DNA from: Avichristensenella sp031550095
GTDB lineage: Bacteria > Bacillota > Clostridia > Christensenellales > Aristaeellaceae
Length of the DNA stretch: 34,462 bases
Assembly (NCBI GenBank): GCA_031550095.1
Contig: JAVBOX010000113.1
Coordinates: 1 to 34,462 of the forward strand
Reading direction: 5' to 3'
Each line of letters opens with the position of its first letter. Position 1 is the first letter of the stretch. Below the pieces are notes generated by a model. The model was not told the DNA's origin, did not search any database, and was given only the letters and a program-made list of their open reading frames with translations. The translations under genes were made by a program, and so were the position numbers. Below are positions 25,072 through 32,717 of the stretch, piece by piece.

Positions 25072-25238
25072 TAAGGCAACACCGCACAAAGGAGCGTCGC
25101 TGGCATTGCGAGAGATTTTCGCGCTGATCAAGGAGCCTTGCGGACACCGCAGCAGCGCTACGGTGACCGCAAGAGCGACACAGAGCAGCACGAAAAGATC
25201 CTCAAAGACGGTGTGCGCGACTGTGCGGTGTTGCCTTA
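25072..25238. mobile_element. MITE-like non-autonomous element, 167 bp
   Basis: Perfect 17-bp ends: TAAGGCAACACCGCACA (25072-25088) and TGTGCGGTGTTGCCTTA (25222-25238). The outermost TA on each side could be a TA target duplication, as made by IS630/Tc1-type transposases. Inside, CTTGCGG-A-CACCG pairs with CGGTG-A-CCGCAAG, and GATTTTCG with CGAAAAGATC, so the whole element can fold into a long hairpin. No transposase is encoded. The right end supplies the TAA stop codon of the neighbouring Gfo/Idh gene. Confidence 0.8.
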
Positions 25239-26237
25239 TAGGGTTTTTTCATGATCCCGGATGGATGCCTCAATGCGCTTGCATAGGTTGAGGCTGTAGA
25301 TGCCCTCGGCGCAGCCTGGCACGCAGGGCGTTTTAGCCCGAATACTGGCGATAAATTTCTCCAGCTGCAGCTTGAAGCACAATGCCCACCAGTTCTCATC
25401 ATCGGCAATCCGTTCCTCGCCTTCGGCTGTTTGCAGCGCCGTGAAGCGTTTCAACCGGTCGTAGGAGGCGTAGCCCTTGGGCCCCAGCACCTCAAACTCC
25501 CCATAGGGCAACTTGGGGAAAAACCAGCCGATCTCCAGCTTTGCCATATCTCCATTGTCAAAGCGGATTATGGAGGTGTCGTAGTTGGGGCAGGGGAACT
25601 CCGGCCGGCTCTGGAAGCCGTAAGAAGCCACTCCGTCCACCTGGGCGCCTGTTAAAAAGCGCAGAAAATCAGCGTTGTGGGCGCCGTCATGGACGGATGG
25701 GCCGCCGTGCTCCATGGTCTCATATAGCCGCTTGTAATGCTCCGGATTGCCGGTTGGATCCCAAATCTCATCGAAGATACCAAGACGGAAGAAAAGAGGG
25801 TGCCCCAGGCGATCCTCCGCGATCCAGCGGCGGAGCTGATCCAAAAGGGGATCGTGGCGGTAAGTGAATCCCAGCTGAACGTGGGCACAGCTCTCCCGCT
25901 CCGCCTGAGCCATCCGCTCCGCCTCCTCCACCGTCAAAGCCATGGGCTTTTCGCAGAGCACATAGCGCCCCGCCCGGAGGGCCTCCATGGTGAGGGCGGG
26001 GGTCACCCAAGGGGGGGTGGCGATGATGACGGCGTCCATCTCGCATTCCCGGAGCATCCGCGCGGGGTCGGTAAACGCCGGCACATCCAGCGACGCGGAG
26101 AGGGCATGCACCCGGTCCGCCACAGTGTCGCATAGCCCCGCAAGGGCTGCGCCCGCATTCTTCAAAAGGGCCGGAATGTGCTGGCTAACGGCGATATCCC
26201 CACAGCCGATGACGCCGATGCGGATAAGATTATCCAT
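25236..26237 (-). CDS. Gfo/Idh/MocA-family dehydrogenase
   Basis: A 333-residue NAD(P)-dependent oxidoreductase with Rossmann motif IGVIGCGDIAVSQHIPAL, the strand AVIIATPPWVT and the catalytic lysine in VLCEKPMALT. The substrate domain has QLGFTYRHDPLLDQLRRW and HGGPSVHDGAHNADFLRFLTG, with histidine and aspartate residues at the usual active-site position. It probably oxidises a sugar to a lactone, giving a substrate for the amidohydrolase paralogs upstream, but this is inference. The TAA stop is formed by the end of the MITE-like element, so the C-terminus may have been altered by the insertion. It overlaps the ridA-like gene by 8 bases. Confidence 0.92.
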   Translation of the reverse strand: MDNLIRIGVIGCGDIAVSQHIPALLKNAGAALAGLCDTVADRVHALSASLDVPAFTDPARMLRECEMDAVIIATPPWVTPALTMEALRAGRYVLCEKPMALTVEEAERMAQAERESCAHVQLGFTYRHDPLLDQLRRWIAEDRLGHPLFFRLGIFDEIWDPTGNPEHYKRLYETMEHGGPSVHDGAHNADFLRFLTGAQVDGVASYGFQSRPEFPCPNYDTSIIRFDNGDMAKLEIGWFFPKLPYGEFEVLGPKGYASYDRLKRFTALQTAEGEERIADDENWWALCFKLQLEKFIASIRAKTPCVPGCAEGIYSLNLCKRIEASIRDHEKTL

Positions 26238-26628
26238 CTTTCGCCCCCGAGCAGCCGCGAATCGCCGTACACTCTATCTCCACAAGAAAGCCATTAAGCT
26301 GGCACGCCACCACGCAGCGGGCCGGGTAGGGCGCTGTGAAGAATTCCCCGAAAACGGCGTTAAGCCTTCCCCAATCCTCAATGTGCTGCAAATAGACCGT
26401 GGCGCGCACCACATCATTCATTTGAAACCCATTCTCCGTCAGCAGAATGCGGATGTTTTCCAAGGTTTTGCGGGTTTGAGCCGTGATATCCCCTTCCCCC
26501 ACTAGCTTTTTGTCCACGTCAAAAGGCCCATGCCCCGCCAGAAACATCATGTCCCCCACGACCACGGCGGAAGAATAGTTGCCGAATACGCCGGGAAGTT
26601 TATCCGAGGATACTGCGCGCTTTGCCAT
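26230..26628 (-). CDS. RidA/YjgF-family protein
   Basis: A 132-residue chorismate-mutase-like-fold protein. The conserved arginine is R104 in YPARCVVAC and the acidic residue is E118 in LVEIECTAI (E. coli RidA Arg105 and Glu120). RidA proteins hydrolyse reactive enamine/imine intermediates, and relatives act as deaminases or hydrolases in catabolic operons. The start has GGAAAGGAAAG upstream and lies one base after the creatininase-family gene. Its presence suggests that an imine or enamine forms somewhere in this pathway. Confidence 0.92.
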   Translation of the reverse strand: MAKRAVSSDKLPGVFGNYSSAVVVGDMMFLAGHGPFDVDKKLVGEGDITAQTRKTLENIRILLTENGFQMNDVVRATVYLQHIEDWGRLNAVFGEFFTAPYPARCVVACQLNGFLVEIECTAIRGCSGAKDG

Positions 26629-26629
26629 G

Positions 26630-27406
26630 TTATGCTTTCCTTTCCTGCGCCAATATGGCGGTGATTAGGCGGTCCACGCCTTCCACGATGGCATCAAAGA
26701 AGCGCACACCCTTTTCCCTTGTCGCGTGGGTGGGCTTTCCAAACGCCCCCGTGTCCGTTATGTCAGAAAAATCATCCACCCAGCCCAGAGGAGTTCCCTG
26801 GAACATATAGCCCTGATAGGCATCGCCGGCTGGGCTGTTGCCCGTTCCCGCGTCACGGATCTCATCCGCCGCCACATTCTCCGGATACAGGTAAAGGTAC
26901 AGGGACGTTTCCAGCTCGCAGGCATGGCCTATGCCGGTGACGCCGCTGGTGGCAATGTTGAGAATGTCACGGGCGGCCAATGCCCAATAGTCCGCCAGCA
27001 TGGGCTGAAAAGCCGTATGCCGGTCCTTCAGCTCCTGTAGGGCGGCCAGGGCAGGAACCCGATTGCCCCCATGGCCGTTCAGGAATAGCAGTTTCTTGCA
27101 TCCCATTTTGGAGAAGGACTCGGCAATTTCACACAGCATGCCGGTATAGAGGGTGTGGTGAGCCGATAGGGTGGCGCCAAAGGAGAGATGATGAGGGGAA
27201 TGGCCCAGCCAGAGGGTGGGTGCCAAGATAAGCCGCCGCGCTTGTCGCGCCTCCACGGCCTCGGCGATGGCGGTCACCAGCCGGGTATCGGTATCCGAGG
27301 GCAAGTGCCTGCCGTGTTGTTCCGTTGAACCCAGCGGCACTAGGGCCAGGGTCTTTTCCCAATCAACTTTGGCGCAATCCGGCCATCGCATGGCATGCAA
27401 TCTCAT
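26630..27406 (-). CDS. Creatininase-family metal-dependent hydrolase
   Basis: A 258-residue creatininase-fold protein. Metal-ligand motifs are visible: GSTEQHGRHLPSDTD (E29, H31, D38), LLFLNGHGGN and GIGHACELETS. The family cleaves cyclic amides or C-N bonds; examples are creatininase, the FAPy deformylase ArfB and MftE. The substrate here is unknown. In this context a cyclic amide, lactam or lactone intermediate is possible. AAAGGA lies before the ATG at 27406. It sits between two amidohydrolase genes and ridA in one tightly packed unit. Confidence 0.9.
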   Translation of the reverse strand: MRLHAMRWPDCAKVDWEKTLALVPLGSTEQHGRHLPSDTDTRLVTAIAEAVEARQARRLILAPTLWLGHSPHHLSFGATLSAHHTLYTGMLCEIAESFSKMGCKKLLFLNGHGGNRVPALAALQELKDRHTAFQPMLADYWALAARDILNIATSGVTGIGHACELETSLYLYLYPENVAADEIRDAGTGNSPAGDAYQGYMFQGTPLGWVDDFSDITDTGAFGKPTHATREKGVRFFDAIVEGVDRLITAILAQERKA

Positions 27407-27412
27407 GGGGAT

Positions 27413-28162
27413 CTATCCTTTCCCAAATTGCTTGATAAAGCGTTTCGCGTTCCCAAAGAGAACCTTGTTGATGATTGGCCGGGGGTAGGGAAGCAGCTGG
27501 ACCCGGCGGATCCGGTCACGGGTATCCAGGATATTCGCCAAGGGGTAGTCGGAACCGAACATGACCCGCTCCCCTTCCAGGGCGCCAACGATGCGCTCCA
27601 CGCCGATGAAGGGGCACCCACAGGTGCAGAGCCAGATGTTTGGATACCGCTTTGCCGCCAGCAGCGCTTCATTCCACAGATCATTGAGTCCGCTATGGCC
27701 CAGCACGACCGTCAACTCAGGGAATCGCTTGGCCGTTTCGGCAATGGCCAGGGATTCGGTGTAGGGAGGTGTTCCGTCATGGAAGAACAAGACGGTTTTC
27801 AGGGCGGCGGCGTACTCAGCCATTCGCATATAGCCGGGGTCTAGTGCGCTGAACGCCTGCAACCATGGGTGCAGCTTGATGCCGATGAGCCCCAACTCCT
27901 CCACGCAGCGCTTGATCTCGCTGCTGCAATCCTTATCCCGGGGGTTTACCACCCCCATGCCCACAAAGCGGTCCGGGTGGGATCGGACAGCTTTCGCCAC
28001 CACATCATTGTCAGCGGCGCAATCGACAAAAAAGCCGTCGTTGGGCAGCAGCAGGTTCACCTCAATGCCGTTTTCGTCCATCTCCCGCAGCATCACCTCG
28101 GGATTGGATACGGCTGTAGTAAACCGTCCGCCCAAAAAGTGCGTATGCATATCGTAGATCAT
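27413..28162 (-). CDS. Amidohydrolase_2 family protein, paralog 1
   Basis: A 249-residue TIM-barrel hydrolase. Metal/active-site residues are all visible: H6 and H8 (DMHTHF), K96 (GIKLHPW), H128 (VLFFHDGTPP), H156 (VVLGHSG) and D205 (MFGSDYP). The family includes lactonases (fuconolactonase, LigI type) and non-oxidative decarboxylases such as ACMSD. It overlaps the next upstream gene by 4 bases with AGGAGGTGG as ribosome binding site. Its complete residue set makes it a credible lactonase or decarboxylase of the pathway. Confidence 0.9.
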   Translation of the reverse strand: MIYDMHTHFLGGRFTTAVSNPEVMLREMDENGIEVNLLLPNDGFFVDCAADNDVVAKAVRSHPDRFVGMGVVNPRDKDCSSEIKRCVEELGLIGIKLHPWLQAFSALDPGYMRMAEYAAALKTVLFFHDGTPPYTESLAIAETAKRFPELTVVLGHSGLNDLWNEALLAAKRYPNIWLCTCGCPFIGVERIVGALEGERVMFGSDYPLANILDTRDRIRRVQLLPYPRPIINKVLFGNAKRFIKQFGKG

Positions 28163-28908
28163 GGGCCCACCTCCTCACCGAGCAGCCTGGCCATGGTGCC
28201 GCCCGCTACCTGGGCCAGGGTCTCCTGAGAAATTGGCAGGCTCCGCATCTTTTCCACCTCGTTCTGGAGGTTGGCGTAGGGGGCATCCGAGGAGAACAGG
28301 ACCCGCTCCGCGCCAACGGTATCAATGGCCAGCTGTATAGTGGATGGGGCGTTATACGCCGTGTCCACGTAAATGTTCGGCGCGTCCATTACGGAGGGGA
28401 TGGCGTCGGTCCAAAAATCCGGGAAGCCATACCGCCCCTCAATGAACACGGCCTCCGGGTAGGTATGCGCCAGATAGTTCAGCTGCATGGGCATGGCCAC
28501 CACTGGGATGCCGGTCGTCACGTAGATGGGCAGTCCAAGCTTGGTCGCTTCCTCAACGACGGGCAGCGCGATGGGATCGGTGATTTGAAACCCTTGGTAT
28601 TGGGGCGCCAGCTTTAGCCCTCGCGCACCTAAGCCCACCGCCCGGCGCAGTTCTTCCACTGCCCGGGCGCCATACCAGGGGTTGATCCCGGCGAAAGCAT
28701 AAAACCGATCCGGGTGCTTTTTGAAAAGCGTTAATACGAAGTCGTTTCCCTCCTGATTATTCACCGCCAGGGCGGCGTCCCAGGGCACCAGCACGGATTG
28801 GCGGATCCCCAGGCGGTCCATATCCAAAAGAAGATCCTCCGGATTTTGGGATGCCATCATGCCGGGGCCTACATGGCAGTGGGCATCAATCCACCGCATC
28901 TCATTCAT
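28159..28908 (-). CDS. Amidohydrolase_2 family protein, paralog 2, active site incomplete
   Basis: A 249-residue TIM-barrel protein related to paralogs 1 and 3. It keeps the N-terminal HxH (H10, H12 in DAHCHVG), K99 (GLKLAPQYQGF) and D208 (LFSSDAP). The strand-5 histidine is T131 (PIYVTTGIP) and the strand-6 histidine is R159 (FIEGRYGFPD). Compared with its neighbours it has therefore lost two ligands and may bind no metal in the usual way, act by a different mechanism or serve as a structural partner. Start supported by AAAGGAAAG. The reading frame is intact, so it is not an obvious pseudogene. Confidence 0.85.
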   Translation of the reverse strand: MNEMRWIDAHCHVGPGMMASQNPEDLLLDMDRLGIRQSVLVPWDAALAVNNQEGNDFVLTLFKKHPDRFYAFAGINPWYGARAVEELRRAVGLGARGLKLAPQYQGFQITDPIALPVVEEATKLGLPIYVTTGIPVVAMPMQLNYLAHTYPEAVFIEGRYGFPDFWTDAIPSVMDAPNIYVDTAYNAPSTIQLAIDTVGAERVLFSSDAPYANLQNEVEKMRSLPISQETLAQVAGGTMARLLGEEVGP

Positions 28909-28929
28909 CTCGCTTTCCTTTGCGCTTCC

Positions 28930-30036
28930 TTATATCCGCAGGCGCTCCAGCCTGTCCATGTCAAGTTCCACGCCAAGCCCCGGCTTGTCTGGTATGATGA
29001 GTTCCCCCTCCTCAATGACAAGCGGCTCCGCTACCACGTCCTCCCGGTACACCGTGAACCCGCGAATATCGGAGGGATCGCTTGCCAAATTGCCCATAAA
29101 AGCCGCTGCCTGGGCAGAGGCCGCGGCGCCGATACAGCCCTCCGGCATGGAACCGATGGTGCAGGGGATCCGGTAGAGCCCTGCCAGCTCAGAAATTTGC
29201 CGCATGCCGATCAACCCGCCCGCCTCGCAGGTATACAGATGGAGCATATCGCAGGTTCCGGCGTCCAATTGCCCCTTGGCGTCCTTAGCATCCCAGACGC
29301 CTTCATCGATGAGGATACGGTTTTTCGCCTTTCCCCGCAGCCAGGCCAAATCCTCCAAGGCATCATCCGCCAGCGGCTGCTCGATGATCGACACACCGGC
29401 GTCCCAAAGAGCATCCATGAGCCGCAGGGCTTGGCGGCGATCCCTCCAGGCCATGTTGGCATCCGCCCGCAGGCGAATATGGGCAGGAATGGCCCGGCGC
29501 ACCGCCCAAGCGCCCGTCAGATCCACAGCCTCGTCAAGGCCCACCTTGAGCTTTAGCTCCCGGTATCCCTGGGAAACCCGCTGAGCTGCGATTTCCGCCA
29601 TTTCCTCCGGAGACGCCATGGGAATGCCCCCTGTAAGCGTCACCCGCTCCCGATGCCGTCCTCCCATAAGCCGGGCGACACTCATGCCAAGCCGCTTGCC
29701 CAGCAAATCCCACAGCGCCATTTCAATCCCGGCCTTTGCCGTCAAATGACGCTTGGAAAAGGCGCAAAATCCATCCATAATGCCGCAGCAAACGTCGATC
29801 TGACCCGCCTCCATGCCGACCAGCCGCTTGGCCCATAGCCGATTGATCTCTCCACAAAACCCATGAGCGCCTCCAAACCAGGCAAAGGAAATCTCCCCAA
29901 CGCCGATGACGCCGTCCGCATCGGTGACGCGGACGACGCCGTGGTTGGATGCGAAATATTCACCCCAGCTATCGGAGACTTTTTCCTGAAACGGAAGACA
30001 TACGGGAATTGCTTCCAAGGAAATAATGTGCGCCAA
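28930..30036 (-). CDS. Mandelate racemase / muconate lactonizing enzyme family protein
   Basis: A 368-residue enolase-superfamily enzyme. The N-terminal capping domain (residues 1-125) is followed by the barrel with KxK (K162, K164 in LKLKVG) and metal ligands D192 (RADANMAW), E219 (IIEQPL) and D244/E245 (ILIDEG). The last barrel part is TIGSMPEGCIGAAA. At the strand-6 position, where MLE and epimerase members have a second catalytic lysine, there is Y268 (MLHLYTCEAGGL). Likely a dehydratase, epimerase or cycloisomerase on a sugar acid; substrate unknown. The start is TTG at 30036 with GGGAGGAG upstream. Confidence 0.9.
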   Translation of the reverse strand: MAHIISLEAIPVCLPFQEKVSDSWGEYFASNHGVVRVTDADGVIGVGEISFAWFGGAHGFCGEINRLWAKRLVGMEAGQIDVCCGIMDGFCAFSKRHLTAKAGIEMALWDLLGKRLGMSVARLMGGRHRERVTLTGGIPMASPEEMAEIAAQRVSQGYRELKLKVGLDEAVDLTGAWAVRRAIPAHIRLRADANMAWRDRRQALRLMDALWDAGVSIIEQPLADDALEDLAWLRGKAKNRILIDEGVWDAKDAKGQLDAGTCDMLHLYTCEAGGLIGMRQISELAGLYRIPCTIGSMPEGCIGAAASAQAAAFMGNLASDPSDIRGFTVYREDVVAEPLVIEEGELIIPDKPGLGVELDMDRLERLRI

Positions 30037-30051
30037 CAGATTTCTCCTCCC

Positions 30052-30891
30052 TCACGCAAGGCCAAGAATGCCCGGGGCATCCCGGTTCAATATACCCTCA
30101 ATGACCCGATCCGGCACCCGGGGCAGGCTGGTTCCCTCGCATAGCGCGTTGATGTTGCGAAGCTGCGCCACCGTCGTCCTTGTGTCGAAGGAGGGCAGGT
30201 CGGTTCCATAGAGCAGCTTATCGGTCACGCCATATTCCATGGCGCAGATCATCGCGTTGTAAAACTGCCAGGGCCTGCAGCCCAAGGCCGATATATCAGC
30301 ATACATGTTGGGGTGCTTGCGGATGACGCAAATGGCCTCGGCATACCAGGGGTGGCCCATATGGGCAATAATCATGCGCAGATTTGGGTACGCCTTGGCA
30401 ATGCCATCCAGCAGGACGGGATTGCTGTGCTCCAGAGGGCCGTTTCGCACAAAGCTTGTGCCCTGATGCCAGAGAATTGGAATGCCGGCGTCCTGGGCAA
30501 AGGCATATATGGGCCGTGCGCAGGCATCCTGAGGCGCAAAATTCTGATAAATCGGGGCCAGCTTTAGCCCCACCAGCCCTAGCTCACGCACGGCATAACG
30601 GAGGCGTTCCAAGGCATCATTTCGGTTGGGATCCACACTGGCGAAGCCAAAGAGCCGCGTAGGCGCTTCCTTTATGTATTCAGCCACCAACTCGTTGCTG
30701 GACGTATAGCCTACAAACGGCGCGTCCAGCGCCAGCACCACGGCGCCATCGCAATGCTTCATCTCTTCCCGGTGCATTTCAACGGAGCAGTAGGGCTGAT
30801 GGGCTGCGCCCCACGCGCGCACGCCATCGGCGACAAAATCACCCTTCACATCCTCTTTCCGCGCCAAGTGTGTATGTACGTCAAATAACAT
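30052..30891 (-). CDS. Amidohydrolase_2 family protein, paralog 3
   Basis: A 279-residue TIM-barrel hydrolase with full active-site residues: H6 and H8 (FDVHTHLA), K110 (GLKLAPIYQNF), H142 (ILWHQGTSF), H177 (IIAHMGHPW) and D231 (LYGTDLP). It is longer than paralogs 1 and 2, mostly in the loop after the first strand. The GLKLAPxYQ segment is shared with paralog 2, which suggests they are the closest pair. Candidate lactonase or decarboxylase acting with the neighbouring enolase-type enzyme. Confidence 0.9.
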   Translation of the reverse strand: MLFDVHTHLARKEDVKGDFVADGVRAWGAAHQPYCSVEMHREEMKHCDGAVVLALDAPFVGYTSSNELVAEYIKEAPTRLFGFASVDPNRNDALERLRYAVRELGLVGLKLAPIYQNFAPQDACARPIYAFAQDAGIPILWHQGTSFVRNGPLEHSNPVLLDGIAKAYPNLRMIIAHMGHPWYAEAICVIRKHPNMYADISALGCRPWQFYNAMICAMEYGVTDKLLYGTDLPSFDTRTTVAQLRNINALCEGTSLPRVPDRVIEGILNRDAPGILGLA

Positions 30892-30932
30892 GCAATTCCC
30901 TCTTCCCGTTACAAAATGGGATATGCTATGCC

Positions 30933-32627
30933 CTAATTTTCCTCACCAGCCACCCGCGCCGCCTCGCGAACCAGTGTCTCCCTCGTTCTGAGCATCAGCC
31001 CGGTATCATGGGTATAATCTGTATGGGCATCCCGGGCGATGGCCGCCACCAGGGCCTTGGCTTTTTCCGGATCCTTGCGGCCCAAAATGGTCAGCAGCTC
31101 ATAATCCTGGGCGGCGTCCCGGTTGGCCTCATAGCGGATGGAGGAGCGCACCTTGTAAGCGAAATGGGGATCCGGATAGATGGTGTAATGGTCACCCTTG
31201 ACCTCCTCCTCGGAGATCTCCAGGGTTTCCTCCGTATTCCAGTCGCTCCAGAAGTTGTAGCCCCAGTGGAGAAAACCTTTCACATCCCAGGCATAGAGCA
31301 GCCAGCCCAGCATCCGCATCTGCCATACGGGCTTATCGATAAACCGGTTCAGCCAGGATTCCGCAGGGCCACAGCAGTTGTACAGATAAATGCGGACGCC
31401 CCGCCGAGCCATCGCCGAGAACAGCTCCCGGTTTTCGTCGAAGGCCGACTCAATGGGCACCTGGATGTCGGTTCCCAGTTCGCCTTGGTGCTTGGCGAAT
31501 TCCACATGAGTCACCGGATCGCCAATCTTCAGCTTCGGGGCCAAGCGGCGCAAACAGTTAAAATAGAACTCATACTGGGCACATTGATCCTCGTTCATGG
31601 CCTCGTCGCCCACATGCTGATACCAAATGGGCAGCCAGCGCTTTTCCTCCACATGGGCCTGAAGAGCAGGCAGGAACTGTTCCAGCCAATTTTTTGATTC
31701 CGGGGTGTCATAAGGTGCCATCGCCACTTCCATAACGCCTATGCCATTTCGCCGCAGAAGGTAGGTGGTGAAGTGCATTTTGTAGTAATCGATGGAAGCC
31801 ACATGGGTGCCCTCCAGCCCTTTTACCACGCCGGCATCCATGAAAAACTGCGCATATTGGTCCACCTTGGACCAATCGAAAGTGAACTTGCCCGCCGCGT
31901 CCACCTGGGTTCCGCCATCCATCAGGAGCTGGGGCAGGTTTAGATAGAGAATGTTCTGCCGGTGTTTGCGCATCTGTTCCGCAATATCCGCGACCAGTTT
32001 CCACCATTCAGATGTCCAGCGGTTGTAACCGTAATGAATGGTGATGGGGTCGTTGGGGTAGTTGCCTGGCGTGCTGGGGAGCCACCAAACGCCGGTGATC
32101 TGCTGGTGGTGCATATAATCCAGCGTACCTTGGGCAGTATTCGGCAAGGTAACGGCGCAAATTTCCAACGTTAGCCGTACATGATATGTGCCTTGGTTGG
32201 TATAGACATGGACGCAGCCGGCGTATGCTCCGGCCCGCGTGCCGCGAGGCGCGAATACCGTTATCCAGATCGGCTGGGTTTGCTTGCCGGTAACCTCTAC
32301 GGAACGATCGTTGCTCAGAGGATCTGGGAACCAGTCCGGCGCGTTGCGCAGCACATCCTGAGGCCGGGTATGAACTGTATTATGAGGGCAAAAGACATAC
32401 TCGACATAGTTGTAAGCGAAGTTATCCGCCGGAAAGACCCCTGCCGAACCGGCGAAATCATCGAAGGAAACGCTCTTTATCTTGAAGCTGTTCTCACTGC
32501 GCAGACAGATCTGAAAGGACTGGTACTCATTGCGCGCCATCACCATTACCCGGTCATCGGTGGCCTCGTTGAAGGAAATCCGTTGATCCCGGAATACATT
32601 TGCGTAGGAGCTGCGAATCCAAACCTG
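30933..32627 (-). CDS. DUF4091 / GH123-like glycoside hydrolase-related protein
   Basis: A 564-residue protein. An N-terminal beta-sandwich (about 1-150, ending near TYHVRLTLEICAVTLP) precedes a TIM-barrel-like part that includes WLPIWYQHVGDEAMNEDQ, where the D-E pair resembles the catalytic acids of GH123-type barrels. The C-terminus has the DUF4091 signature GDHYTIYPDP and SSIRYEANRDAAQDYELL. There is no signal peptide, so it should act inside the cell on imported material. The ATG at 32627 is chosen because AGAGGAG lies upstream. It follows the binding-protein gene after a terminator-like hairpin. Glycosidase activity is likely but the linkage is unknown. Confidence 0.83.
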   Translation of the reverse strand, partial: QVWIRSSYANVFRDQRISFNEATDDRVMVMARNEYQSFQICLRSENSFKIKSVSFDDFAGSAGVFPADNFAYNYVEYVFCPHNTVHTRPQDVLRNAPDWFPDPLSNDRSVEVTGKQTQPIWITVFAPRGTRAGAYAGCVHVYTNQGTYHVRLTLEICAVTLPNTAQGTLDYMHHQQITGVWWLPSTPGNYPNDPITIHYGYNRWTSEWWKLVADIAEQMRKHRQNILYLNLPQLLMDGGTQVDAAGKFTFDWSKVDQYAQFFMDAGVVKGLEGTHVASIDYYKMHFTTYLLRRNGIGVMEVAMAPYDTPESKNWLEQFLPALQAHVEEKRWLPIWYQHVGDEAMNEDQCAQYEFYFNCLRRLAPKLKIGDPVTHVEFAKHQGELGTDIQVPIESAFDENRELFSAMARRGVRIYLYNCCGPAESWLNRFIDKPVWQMRMLGWLLYAWDVKGFLHWGYNFWSDWNTEETLEISEEEVKGDHYTIYPDPHFAYKVRSSIRYEANRDAAQDYELLTILGRKDPEKAKALVAAIARDAHTDYTHDTGLMLRTRETLVREAARVAGEEN

Positions 32628-32661
32628 CATGTTCAATCTCCTCTCAGGTTGAAAACCCAAT

Positions 32662-32705
32662 GAACAAAACGGCGCCCGCTCCTTTCGGGCTTGTAGCGGG
32701 CGCCG
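32662..32705 (-). terminator. Intrinsic terminator/attenuator after the substrate-binding protein gene
   Basis: On the minus strand GGCGCCCGCT (32704-32695) pairs perfectly with AGCGGGCGCC (32680-32671), extended by one outer G-C pair, and is followed by GTTTTGTTC. It lies 13 bases after the stop codon and before the DUF4091 gene, so it probably limits read-through rather than ending the operon. Confidence 0.8.
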
Positions 32706-32717
32706 CGCTTGCTTGGT

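Noticed and set aside
25106..25291. Small plus-strand frame across the MITE-like element
   Set aside because: It lies inside and beyond the folded repeat element, lacks a ribosome binding site and runs antisense into the Gfo/Idh gene.
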